Of a stretch of DNA of 64,000 nucleotides, positions 1 through 10,492 are shown one piece after another. The translations under genes and the position numbers were made by a program. How positions within the stretch are numbered: position 1 is the first letter of the stretch; each line of letters opens with the position of its first letter. The notes under the pieces were generated by a model. It saw only the letters and a program-made list of their open reading frames with translations, made no database searches and was not told the origin of the DNA. The DNA is taken from assembly GCA_023053545.1 (NCBI GenBank), contig JAKZAN010000002.1, positions 12,520,790 to 12,584,789 of the forward strand, in the 5' to 3' direction. The stretch comes from Lepidurus packardi (lineage: Eukaryota; Arthropoda; Branchiopoda; Notostraca; Triopsidae).

Positions 1-737
1 GAGGCTTTTTTTCTTTACTAGAATTACTGAAAGCTATTTCGATACCGCGAACTACTTACAAAATCCAAAAAGTGCTAGGAAACTGCCCCCTTCAATATCA
101 GAGAAGCCCAATGAAAGGGTTTCGTTTTATTTCAGTTTTTATCACATCAGTGTCTAACAGAAAATCCGGCCATACAGACTACTTTGAAAAATAAACCAAA
201 CAAGTTGCCATCGCATACATATATAAACACATACAATGTGTAAATATGTGCGTATGTACATATATTAACACTGCAAGGCAAAGGTAAAGATTTAATTTTT
301 AGGGAACCCATTCCACTTAGGAAGAAATTGTTTTTGTTAATCGTTTTCAGGTGGACCAGACACCTTTGACACCTGACAGGAAACACTTGACATGACTCTA
401 CTAACAACAGTAACTAATCCTCGTCACATAGACATAACTCTTGGTATGACTTTTAGTCTTGGTTAGCGTATTTCATTAATCTAAATGTGGTGATACGATG
501 CTTGGGGTTTTGACTCGTATAGAGCTTTTGCCAAATTACGCCTCTCGCGGCAAGAGTTGGCGAAATCCGCCATTTTGAGTACATTTAAGTGAAGGTAAAC
601 AAACAACACCAAACTGTTTTCCGTGAATATTGGTTTTGCTTACAGCTGCAACAAGTAGCTCGGGTAAAAAAAAAAAAAGCAAAAAGAGTGTCGGTAGGTA
701 ATCTTGACTTAGCTTAGGTTTAATAAAACCTGAAAAA
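1..737. other. No recognisable gene
   Basis: I see no supported coding exon, RNA gene or mobile element here. The short open frames lack family features. The stretch is AT-rich and leads into the THAP-like fragment that starts at 738. Confidence 0.5.
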
Positions 738-872
738 ATGCCCAGCTGCTGTGTTGCTTGTGTACAGAACACTGAAGATCAAACCAAGGAAAGCAAGGGC
801 CGAAGATAACATTCATCAATTACCAAAGGAGCCAAAGTTACAGGAGAAATTTGTTTCGTGTGTAAGGCAGAA
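738..872 (+). pseudogene. THAP-type zinc finger fragment, frameshifted
   Basis: An ATG at 738 opens a short frame beginning MPSCCVACVQNT, which looks like the start of a THAP DNA-binding domain (Met-Pro followed by Cys ligands). That frame stops after about 23 codons. The next frame then reads IHQLPKEPKLQEKFVSCVRQNF, which matches the middle of the THAP fold (F/H-x-F-P-K-x-P-x-L-x-x-K-W, then Arg-x-x-F). The second Cys-x2-His half of the finger is not evident. THAP domains often sit upstream of transposase-like domains, and a hAT relic follows at 985, so this may be one decayed THAP-hAT element. It could also be a chance resemblance, because only about 45 codons are involved. Confidence 0.4.
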
Positions 873-884
873 CTTTAAGGCAAG

Positions 885-985
885 TTCAATAAACTTTAAG
901 TCCAGTGAACTTAAGTCCAGTGAACAAGGAACAAACTCAGTGACCTTGACTCAGTGAACTCAGTGAACACTGAACAAATTCAGTG
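885..985. repeat. Degenerate CAGTGAAC-type short tandem repeat
   Basis: Variants of CAGTGAAC, often as AAGTCCAGTGAAC or ACTCAGTGAAC, recur about eight times. They lie between the THAP-like fragment and the hAT relic. The repeat looks like local slippage, not a functional array. Confidence 0.55.
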
Positions 986-1080
986 TAAGGCAAATTCAGG
1001 TTAGTTGGCTACAGCGTTTTCCCTGGCTTTCGTATTCCCCGTCTGAAGACGGTACTTTATGCAGATCTAGCTTCTTTTTT
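985..1080 (+). mobile_element. hAT transposase relic, 5' part (left of the inserted retrotransposon)
   Basis: This stretch matches the TTF-type zinc finger region of the hAT transposase at about 7238-7325. Shared landmarks are tggctttcgtattccccgtc against tggctttcctattctccgcc, followed by tgaagacgg in both. The match breaks off in a T-run at 1075-1080 and resumes at 3732, so one hAT copy was split by the element between. It is too decayed to encode protein. Confidence 0.65.
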
Positions 1081-1620
1081 TTAAATTTATCTCAGCGTGA
1101 GCACTGCTCGTTGCCGCCTATTTATTGGGTCTGAAGTTAAGTAATCAGTGAACAATTTTACAAACATACATTCATTTACGCTATTCCTCGAAAGGAGAGC
1201 GTAGCCATACTATAGCAAAGATATGGTAATAGCTTCTTTCCTTATTCTAGAAAGTCAGATAACTCGTACGTCAGGGAGAAGTCAGCGTCACTTCTGGTTA
1301 GTGGGTTAGTTGGGATGTAGGGTTGCTAGAGCCGAGATGGCGAAAGTATTTATTGCTTTGTAAGCGGTTGGGTCTGTGAGTATAGTCTGTGGGTTAAAGT
1401 GGAGTCGAAGTTTTTATAAGTCTCTTAGCAAAATAGCTCTGGATCTATTTAAGAGTCTGCAGTGGAAAAACAGGTGTCTGAGGTCTTGTTTCGAATGATT
1501 GTTACAGGTGCAATTTGGGTCTTGTGTCTTTTTAATGCGGTAGAGGAATGGCTTTGTCGGGAAATGTAAGGTTCCAAGTCTGATAAGTGTAGAAATAGTC
1601 CGTCTGTCTTGGTCCAGTTG

Positions 1621-2687
1621 TCAGATAGGTTGTAGCGTTGGAGATATCTGTAGATCGCGGAAGGGGGAGACAGAGGTAGACCATTCTTCTTGCCATTTCT
1701 GTAAAATCAGATGCTTTATATTTTTCTTCATGTCTTGGGACTTGTCGGTGAGCAGATTGTTATTTTTTGTGACTCTATTAAGAATGAACATGAGGCGTAA
1801 CGTTTGTGTTTCGGTGCAATGGCGTTTGGGATAGTCGAGTTGTTGTGGCTGAATCTTAAGAGTTCTTTCGAGCGAGAGGAGGTTTAAAGGAGGAATGCCT
1901 GTTTCAACTTCGAGAGCTGAAGTGGGGATAGTTTTGAGTGCACCGGTAATAGGAAGCAGGGCTTGTCTGTGTAGTGTTCGTACAGGGGCAAGGGAGGATA
2001 GCTTAGTGTTAGACCAGGCTGGAAGACCGTACACAATTGTCGAGTAGAGGAGGCTCAGGACCAGCGTTCTTAGTTGGTTGACTTTAATAGTTGGTAGGAA
2101 GGTGATTAATTTGCTAATTGTGTGATGCCCTTTTGAGGCAAGATGAGCAGCTTGTTTTGACCAGTTTAAGTTCGTGTCGAAAAACAGGCCAAGATAGCGA
2201 ACACTGTCATTGGGGCATATAACTTCTTCATTCCAGGTTTGGTCAGTTCTTTTCCTCGAGAAGTGTATGAGTTCCGTCTTGCTTTTTGAGAAAATAAAGC
2301 CTAGATTCTTACTCCATTTTTCCAACGTTTTAAGGGCATTTTGAAGAATTTTAACGTTGATCTTGCTAGATGAGCCTGTCACCGCAAGGAGCAGGTCGTC
2401 GGCGTACGCAATTGTGGTGATACGTTTTTGTTTGAGCAGGTGGAGTGCGTCGTCTATATAGAGGAGAAAGAGTATTGGGGAGAGCCTTGTGGTACACCTT
2501 TATGCATGATGAAGGTATCACTGAAGGATGGGCCGTTTATTACGAAGCCTGAACGGCTCTCCAGAAAACTTCGTACCCATTCAGACATGTAGGTTGGGAA
2601 TCTTTTCTTCCTCATTTTCTGGAGGAGTTTTCCGTGTAGAACATTGTGGACAGCTCCTTCGATGTCTAGAAGGAGTGCAGATGTCAC
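1621..2687 (-). pseudogene. Reverse transcriptase region of the non-LTR element
   Basis: The reverse transcriptase core reads LLLDIEGAVHNVLHGKL (motif with the first catalytic Asp), then GVPQGSP, then YADD with the catalytic Asp pair near 2400. It continues with the thumb and the family motif TGALKTIPTSALEVETGIPPL. A single-base frameshift lies just after GVPQGSP, near 2465, so LFLLYIDD and YADD are in another frame from the upstream half. The fingers region that should precede LLLDIEGA is missing: the linker joins almost directly to the motif A helix, which implies a deletion of roughly 400-500 nt. The protein would therefore be dead. Confidence 0.75.
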
Positions 2688-2993
2688 TTTCGTTTTGTCG
2701 AAACCGTTTAGGATTTTGTCGAGTAGTTTCTCTGCGAGGTGATTTAGTTTCTCCGTTTCGTTTTGGAAAGTTTTCCGGTTTGAGTCGAGAAGAAGGTCAA
2801 GTGAGCTATTTGTGGCAGGTTTCCGTGCTTTCCTGTCTAAGTTCCATAGTAACTTTGTGTCTGAGGTGGATATGTTGTCTTCCCAGTATCTCTCCCTGGC
2901 TTTTCGGCATTGACTAGTGTATTCGTTTCTAGCGTCCTTCCATAGTCTATCGTTGTTAGCATATTTGGGTAGGAGCGGTACGTTCTTAGTTTC

Positions 2994-3677
2994 TTAGCTA
3001 CATCTTTCTTTAAGGACTTGAGTGTAGAATTCCACCAAGGATTTTTTTTTGTTCGAGAAATTTATTTTCGGGATGAACGTTGTAGCGGTGTCTACGAGAA
3101 TAGCGGATAGACGGCCAACTGCATTATCAAGTTGCTCGGTAGAGTTGAGTTGTGTCAATGTCTCTTCCATTTCATTGAATGTATTGGAAAGGTCTTCATT
3201 AAGTGATTTCCAATCGGCTTTCTTGTAGTTCCAAAAAGGCGGGGAGAATTCTTTAACAGGTGTATGTATCCGTAAGGAGAAAGCATTGTGATCCGACGAG
3301 TTGGGGAAAGAGTTGTTATTTAGGGGTATCATTTGCATGCATTCTGCGATCTTCGGTGAGGCAAAGACGAGGTCTATTGTCGAGGAACCTCCTCTTTCAT
3401 TTTGAAAGGTTCGAGTGTTCCATTCGTTTACAAGGACCATGTTTTTCTCCGTGACAAAATCGTACAACTGTGAACCCGGTCCGTCTGGAGGTTTGTTTTC
3501 CCAATACCAGTGATGTGCGTTAAAGTCGCCGCATAGAATGATGGGAGAGGTGGTGTCGTTCAACTGGTGCCATATCTCGGTGAGTAGTTTGAGTGTATCA
3601 TTGATTTGCCTTCTGTAGATGCATACAAGTGTTATGGAAGGTAGATTCTCAGGTTGTATTTTAGAAATGGAGTACAA
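2994..3677 (-). pseudogene. APE-type endonuclease region of the non-LTR element, truncated
   Basis: The frame carries the conserved endonuclease motifs CGDFNAHHWYW, STIDLVFAS and SSDHNAF, which hold the Asp, Asn and His residues of the exonuclease-endonuclease-phosphatase fold. The N-terminal strand with the first catalytic Asn/Glu motifs is absent because the element is 5'-truncated. A TAA stop at 2994-2996 ends this frame, but the same frame continues past it through a basic linker into the reverse transcriptase. In the active ancestor this was one polyprotein. Confidence 0.75.
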
Positions 3678-3731
3678 TTGTACTGATTACTGAGTACTGA
3701 TTGGATTTGAAAATGGAACGTATTTGGTCTT

Positions 3732-3956
3732 GCTTCTTTTTTCACTCAGAAACAGCCGGTAAAGGCTCTCACCAGAAGTTAGGGTCACTTGTTGTCTGCC
3801 GTTTATGAAATGGAAAGATGCGATAGAGATTTGTCCAAGGTCTGTCTCAACATCTTGACTGTGTTAGCCGCGCAGAAAACTTGGTTTCTGTTACGGAAAA
3901 GCGACAATCTAATATTGTCAATCAGTGAGACACAGCTAGGAAGGCTCAAGTCGAAT
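3732..3956 (+). mobile_element. hAT transposase relic, 3' part (right of the inserted retrotransposon)
   Basis: Sequence from the TSD onward matches hAT transposase nucleotides about 7325-7560. Shared blocks are cagaaacag followed by ggtaa, then gcgcagaaaac, and near the end gacacagctagga. The match fades at about 3956. It continues directly from the relic that ends at 1080, so the two pieces are one split copy. Many indels are present and no frame survives. Confidence 0.7.
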
Positions 3957-6300
3957 TGATCATATATTTACATCCATAGAATATAATTTCAACAGTATAA
4001 TTTCTAATCAATCTATTCATAGGATGGTTAGATAAAATTAATGCATGTCCATACCGAACCCCAAATTTTGAGGACCAGAAATTGGAAAATAAGTTATGTT
4101 GAGAAGGCAAAGAAATTTCTGACTTGCACATTGTGTCATACAGTTGAAATTACTACAGTTCAAATGCCCTTGTGTGGAGATAATTGAAATCAAATTCACT
4201 TTTACGGCCACCATGGAAAACGGTATTAGTGATTCACAGGGGTCGTGTTATCTTAGGCAACGAGTTAATAAATAATAAGCAATAAGTAAGCTATTCATAT
4301 TCGCTTGCTGAATATCTTATAAAAACGTCTTAAATTCAGACAAAAGACCTAAGGCAATGATTAAAATCCCGTCTGTGGCACTATATACGGCGTGGTAATG
4401 TAGGATTTTACCGCGACGGATGTAGCGGGAAAGCTCTTACGATAAGGACAGGAAAACTCTCGGAAATCAGTGATCAGCTATCGCCCAACTCTTCGTAATT
4501 TAATTTCAAAAGCTTAAAACAACTCTTGAGAAAAGGGTAGAATCGTCGGGGTGAGGGAAACTAACAGCATCATTTTGACTGAGTCTGAGCACGATTTAGG
4601 AATTCGGGTTGGCTGAACACGAAAGAAGTTAACGAAAAGAAGCTTAAACTCGCAAGCCCGTAAAAGCAAAAGCAAAAATATTGGATAAGCGCTCACTAGG
4701 GAATCCATTGGGGAGATTATTTTAGACATTAAAGTGCTTAATAACTTCCTTAACCATGCTGGCGCTATTCATAATGGCGTCTAAATATGACAGTCGGTTC
4801 CTAATATCGAAAGTGTTAGCGATAGAGACACTTTTGGCTCGGGTGACTTGAACACAGGAAAGTCGTTATACTTACGTGAAATAAGAGGACTCAGCTGAAG
4901 ATTGAGCTTCTCCAACTCAATGTTTGATTCACTAAGCTTGTCTTGTCTGAAAGTACGCCACAGGAGCACTAACTTGTGCTTATTGCCGTGTGATTCAGTA
5001 AACTAAAACGTTCGCAGCTGCTCTTGCTTGAAGCCAAACTACGTATGTCAGATATAAAAGCCGGACACTCGCAAATCCCGCACACGCAACTTTTTTTTGG
5101 CAAAGCCCAGAGATGGTACGAGACCGACTTTTCTCGAGACCGAGAACGGACACTACCTTATTATTTCAATTGCCACGTTTCATCTTGCTAAATAAATAAA
5201 GCTATACTCCATAACTCTAACCTACTTTGTCCAAGAAAATTCTATATAGCGAAAAGTAAGCAGAAAAATCAAAGAAGACGAGTTCATTGGTCTTGCTGCA
5301 ATAATCAGCATATCATATCTTTCCATTTCCTAAACGGCATGACAACAAGCCAGCCTAACTTCTGGTGGGAGTAGGCGAAGCACGCCTACTTAACGAAATT
5401 GACACAAAGCATGTGGAATTTCATCGACTTGCCACATAGCCACTAAGCTTCCCAAAGAAAAGAAATCGTCCTTTTCGAACATCGCATCATTTTCATCATT
5501 TATTTATTGTCATCCCAGACCTGTCATGAAACAACTCGTGCTAATTATTCACCCTCTGCATACGGTCGCTAAGCTGAGCCCGGCGAGCATACAAGTAGGG
5601 CATGGTGGAGTGATATCTCCCGGGAGGAATGTCTCCCGGGAGGAATGTCTCCCGACATATCTCCCGGAATGTCTCCCGGAGCGAGACCAATAGAAAGGAA
5701 AGGGGGGGTTGCAGCCACAAAAACCGCCATGCTTGCGTACCGAGAAACTTTTGGGGGATTGATACTGGGCACGTAGACTCGACAATAGGCCTACGGTTCT
5801 AGAATCTGTTTTCGAGTCCAAAAAAGTCTCTTCTCATTGGTTAAGAGCCAACGAGGTTAAAAGATCGTCGAGTTAGCTTTTCCAGGTTGATACCTGCTTT
5901 AAAAAAAAACGGAAATATCTATGGAGATTATATATCAACAAAACCTTTGAATTTCCCGGGCGCACCTTGTAACCGATTGGTTCATTCCCTCGAAATTCCC
6001 TCGAAAGCTTTTGGCAGTAATGTAGGTTATACATTTTAAAATGACTTGACATTTCAATAGTTAAAATTTCTGCCCTAGGTAATTTAAAAAATGCAAGTGA
6101 ATTTTGAACCTTAATGAGAAAATATGCAAAATATTTTTTATAACCTGCTTGGAAAGGCAATTGGCGAATTTGGAAACTTTCATGCCTTGGATTTTTTCAT
6201 GTATTTTAAAATATCATGCAAATCGAATACGTTGTGAGGAAGTTATCTTGTGTGCCTTTTCATGCGCAGAAGCAATGCGCGTTTATATATCATCTACAGA
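3957..6300. other. Intergenic, no supported gene
   Basis: No open frame in this stretch shows a recognisable domain, a good signal peptide or convincing splice pairing. A TATA-like tataaaag lies at about 5052 but no gene follows. The only structure I can point to is the CTCCCGGGAG repeat at 5614-5686. Confidence 0.5.
5614..5686. repeat. Short tandem array of a self-complementary CTCCCGGGAG core
   Basis: The palindrome CTCCCGGGAG occurs at 5617-5626 and 5633-5642, followed by three shortened copies (CTCCCG or CTCCCGG) spaced by gaatgt or acatat. Each copy can fold on itself or pair with its neighbours. Confidence 0.7.
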
Positions 6301-9300
6301 CAGGCCCGTATCCAGGGGGGGGGTTCGGGGGGTTTAACCCCCCCCCCCCCCCCGAAATGTTTCCGCAATGAAAAATATACGTTTTCTAGCATATGGTACT
6401 TGAGAAGTTTATTTCGAATGGAGCTTTGGTTTTGTTTGACTGTATTGAAGCTCGAACAACGCGATAACTTTTCTCCTTTTTCGTATCCCCCTTTGCCCTT
6501 TCCTTACCGGAAAGCTGTGCAAAGGAAGGCGAGCTGGAGAAACCTTCATATGTTCTTTTTGCGTTGCGTTCCTTCGGGTCTTCGCTGTTTCTCCCCCAGA
6601 AGTAACATTTTTGTAACTTTTTCTTTCCCCCGTGTTATCCCCTTCCTGTCTTGCAGAAAGGAGTTTTTAAACGTGGTCGAAGTCAAGCTAGCTCCGTTTC
6701 ATATCTGAGACTTCCCAGACAACAAGCTTAGCGTGTTAGGTCGTATTCGCTAGTTTCTCGATTCGTTACCTCAGTTTAGGTCTGTGATCATTTCACAGGT
6801 TGAGTTATGAAGCGCAAAGTAGACATCAAATCTTACTTCCTACCTAAGGCAGTAAAGGTGGAAAATTCTGTAACACCTGGACCTGGGTGTTCAACTACTC
6901 GAGAGGACTTGGCAGCTACCCAGCAAGAGGCCACAGGCGAATCCAATGGATCGCAACCAGGTACTTCTCTGCTGCCCGCAGAGAATACTATTAGTGTTTC
7001 ACCTATTTCTTTCGTGTCCATAGAGACTTTGCTAGCAAATACTTCTGAAGAAGTAAAAAAGCAGGATTGCACGTCAGGTAGCTCGTCCACTTCTCGGGTT
7101 TCCGCTTTTCCAAACGACATAGGAAAATTTGTTAGCATGTCCCCTGAGCTAGACTCCACTATGAAACTTAACTTACTTAAATCTCCATGGGTACCTGATT
7201 TTTCTTACCGTTTCCCCGTTACGGGACCAAGAAACCTAAAATTTCAAATTGCCTGGCTTAGCCGTTTCTCGTGGCTTTCCTATTCTCCGCCTGAAGACGG
7301 AGCATTCTGTAGGCCCTGTGTGTTCTTCGCGGCAGAAACAGGGGGTAAGGGTTCGCATCAGAAATTGTCTCTATTTGTTTCTAAGCCTTTTAATAATTGG
7401 AAAAAAGCGCTCGGAGAATTCAAACGCCATAGTGAAGCGCAGTTTCATCGCGATTCTATGGTTTGCGCAGAAAACTTTGTTTATGTTTGCGAAAACCGTC
7501 AGGGTAGTATTATCGAGCAGCTGGACACAGCTAGGAGAACACAAGTCCAAGAAAACCGACAAAGGCTAAAACCTATTGTCGAGACGATTATTTTCTGTGG
7601 ACGGCAACAACTTGCCCTTCGAGGCTCGAACGATTCCGGTCCTATTTTGATTGACGAGCCGGAACCTCTTATTAATGACGGCAATTTCCGCGCTCTCCTC
7701 AGAATGCGCGCTAAAAGCGGCGACGAGATTCTTAAGGAACACCTCCGTTCTGCTTCTGCAAACGCTTTGTATATTTCACCGAGAATCCAGAACGGGTTAA
7801 TAGCGGTGTGCGGAGAGTTGATCCAGCAGGCTATGGTCAGGAACATTAGCGCAAGCCCTTGCTTCTCTATTCTCGCTGACGAAACAGCGGACATTCCTAA
7901 CATTGAACAGCTTTCAGTTTGTGTTCGTTACTTAGCAAGTGGCAATCTGCAAGAGGATTTTCTAGGCTTTGTTCACGTTGATGACTTAACAGGGCAGGGT
8001 CTTGCTAATACTATCCTCCAGTACTTAGAAAATCTCGGATTAGAAATGCATAAGCTTGTCGGACAGGGCTACGATGGGGCTGCCTCAATGAGTGGCCATC
8101 TCAGGGGTGTCCAAGCTATCATACGCGAGAAGTACAAAAAAGCAACTTATCTGCACTGCAGTGCACACAGCTTAAATTTAGTTATATCTTCAGCCTGCTC
8201 GATCGCAGCTATTAAACAATGCTTTGGAACGTTGTCACTTATCTGTAATTTTTTCGGCTCCTCGCCGCTTCGTACTCGAGTCCTGAGACAGAAAATTCAG
8301 CAGTTTATGCCCGATAACCGTAAGCAAAGTCTGGTCAACCTTTGTGAAACCAGGTGGGTGGAGCGCCACGATGCCGTTATCCGCCTTCTCGAGCTTTACG
8401 AGCCCGTCCTACGATCCCTCTAATATCTAGAACAAAATGCAAGCAACGCCGAGACTTCTGCGAAAGCTGTACAGTTGTTGGATGCTATGCATCAAAGTCA
8501 ATTCATCGTCACTCTTCATGTCGCTGGAGAACTCTTTTCTCTTACGCTTCCTCTTTGTAAAGTTCTCCAGTCTACTGACTGTGACTTAGCGGATGCTTGC
8601 AAACACGTTGAAACGGTCTTGAGCAGGGTCAAGGAAATGCGACAGAATGCAGACACCTCTTTCACTTCGATCCTTAGCGATTCGAAGAGCTTAGCTGCTA
8701 AGTTAGGCATTGAAATGACTCATCCGCGTACAAGAGGCAAGTTAAGTACAGACAATGACTCAAGCTTAAATGATTTCTACAGAAGAACGGTTTTCATTCC
8801 GTTCCTTGATCACTTTATAGGCGAGCTTGAACGACGATTTATTGTTCATCAGAGTCTCCTTTCTTCGCTTAGCTCGATAATCCCCTCAAAAATTACAGGA
8901 GCAGAAATCGCGCAACTTGATACGAAATCTTTAGAAGATTTGTATGGTGACATTCTTCCCGAAGCAGATTGCTTAAAGCAAGAGATTGCTCTCTGGCTTT
9001 CAAAGTGGGAAAATATTCCACAAGTCGATAGGCCATCTTCTGCATTGACTGCACTTCAGGCATGTAATCCGGCATACTTTCCGAATGTTTCTCTTTTGCT
9101 TGCAGTTATCGCCACATGGCCGGTTAGTACGGCGACAGCGGAAAGAAGTTTTTCGAGCCTGAGAAGGCTAAAAACATGGTTGAGAAGCTCAACCGGAGAG
9201 GAAAGACTAACAGGCCTAGCTCTTCTGTCTGTACATAGAACTGTTCCTCTCTGTTCTGAAGAAGTTATAAATGTATTTGCAGGGAAGAAAAATCGTCGTT

Positions 9301-9977
9301 TAGATTTCGTCTTGTAACTTTCTTTTTGAGAATCAACAATAGCTTTTGCGGATGGCTCTTTCATTTTGACATTCTATTTATAATATGTATTACTTAGTTT
9401 GGTATTTTAGCATAACAGTACTAGAAGCTTCATATTTCTCGTTAGTAGTAATTTATGGCAAATAATTATATTGGTAACATTACTTAGTTATCGTTATTAA
9501 ACTACTTTCATAATTTTCTGCATTTTTTATTTTGTTTATGACAATTTTTACTATTATTTAAATTTATATGTTTATATTAATATTATGTTTTTGCAAAATA
9601 GTGCACTTCATGTTTATAAATGTTACACTCATTAGCAAGTTAATTTTATTTAAATTTATTGCCGCTGACGTCGACTCCTCCTAGTGGTGGCGGTGGGAAA
9701 CACCTCTGCAACACGGGTTAAATACGATGAAACCAAACGGATATTACCTCCGTAAGGTGTAACATGAACCAACGTCACAGTGGCAGGCTAAACGTCGACA
9801 AAAAAACTCTCGCTAGTTTGAATGTGAAAATTAACTTTATGTGTATATAGTTATCGTCTAACTCTCTACATTCTATATGGAAAACTTGATAGATTAAGAT
9901 GGTATACGAAAAAAATAGGATTTCAAGTTCTCGGGTTAAAACCCCCCCCCCGAAAAAAAATCCTGGGTACGGGCCTG
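6301..9977 (+). mobile_element. hAT-family DNA transposon with terminal inverted repeats
   Basis: The left end starts CAGGCCCGTATCCAGG at 6301. The right end, read on the minus strand from 9977, starts CAGGCCCGTACCCAGG. Both ends continue into G/C homopolymers followed by a ttaac-type step, a design seen in hAT elements. The element is 3677 bp long and encloses one long transposase frame with the hAT dimerisation domain. hAT elements normally create an 8-bp target duplication. Here the flanks are tctacaga on the left and aacgcagg on the right, so none is present. The right end abuts exactly the first base of the duplicated 4.6-kb unit, which suggests a rearrangement after insertion. Confidence 0.85.
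6807..9317 (+). pseudogene. hAT transposase (ZMYM1/TTF-type finger family), one internal stop
   Basis: The frame runs 837 codons from ATG at 6807 to TAA at 9315-9317 and is interrupted once, by TAA at 8421-8423. Codon 538 ends one part and the same frame resumes at once. The N-terminus MKRKVDIKSYFLPK is typical of ZMYM1-like hAT proteins. A TTF-type finger follows near residues 145-175 (WLSYSPPEDGAFCRPCVFF). The catalytic region holds ILADETADIPN, GYDGAASM and HCSAHSLNL. The C-terminus holds the hAT dimerisation block with TATAERSFSSLRRLKTWLRS. A split product would lack the catalytic Glu and dimerisation region, so it should be inactive unless the stop is read through. It could instead be an assembly error at one base. 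Confidence 0.88.
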
Positions 9978-10421
9978 AACGCAGGGGATCCAATGGATAG
10001 CCTATTTGAATAAAAACAACAACACTAGTATAAAGAATTACAAAAATTAGAAGTCAAAACTTACTCCGCCTCTTCATCACCACACCCGAATATAACGCCC
10101 TTTTCCTGCTGGCCTCACAATGCACCATCCTCCACAGGCCCCACAATGCACCCGAACCACGCCCACCAAAACCCAGAGAAGTTCAATTTCAACAAAAAAA
10201 TATATATATAACTATATATATTCGCCAGGCTTGCATTAACTTTTAAATATAATACAAAGAAATAAATACAATGCAAACTTCTAGGGAATACAAGTCAATG
10301 GGCAATGGGCGAACCGTCAAATTTCTATAAATCGAACAAAAGAAGGATGCTATCCTCACACTGTACACTGTCTGAGTCCATACATTATAGTTATAGAAGT
10401 TTCAACATGTTTATAATATAA

Positions 10422-10492
10422 GTCCATGACCGCGTGGATAACTCGCACGACTGGGGACCCAAAGGTCCTCGGTTCGATTCCCGGTCGAGGCA
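10422..10492 (+). other. tRNA-like (tRNA-derived) segment, unit 1
   Basis: The segment holds a perfect B box GGTTCGATTCC at 10471-10481 and an A-box-like TGGATAACTCG at 10435-10445, spaced as in a tRNA. It ends GTCGAGGCA, like a 3' acceptor arm. The 5' acceptor arm does not pair with it, so this looks like a tRNA pseudogene or the head of a tRNA-derived SINE. Transcription by RNA polymerase III is possible. Confidence 0.6.

Larger units (their letters stand above)
1081..3731 (-). mobile_element. Decayed non-LTR (LINE-type) retrotransposon, 5'-truncated
   Basis: On the minus strand this encodes, in order, the end of an APE-type endonuclease, a linker and a reverse transcriptase. The T-run at 1075-1082 is the poly(A) tail seen from the plus strand. 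The element is flanked by an 11-bp direct repeat, gcttctttttt, at 1070-1080 and 3732-3742, as expected for target-primed insertion. It sits inside an older hAT relic. The start of the endonuclease is missing, as in typical 5' truncation. The reverse transcriptase resembles the I/R1/Jockey group, and no RNase H domain is evident. Stops, a frameshift and an apparent internal deletion make it inactive. Confidence 0.8.

Noticed and set aside
5040-5110. TATA-like tataaaag as a promoter
   Set aside because: No open frame, splice pair or RNA gene follows on the plus strand.
10422-10492. Functional tRNA gene
   Set aside because: The B box is perfect but the 5' acceptor arm does not pair with the 3' arm, so it is listed as tRNA-like only.
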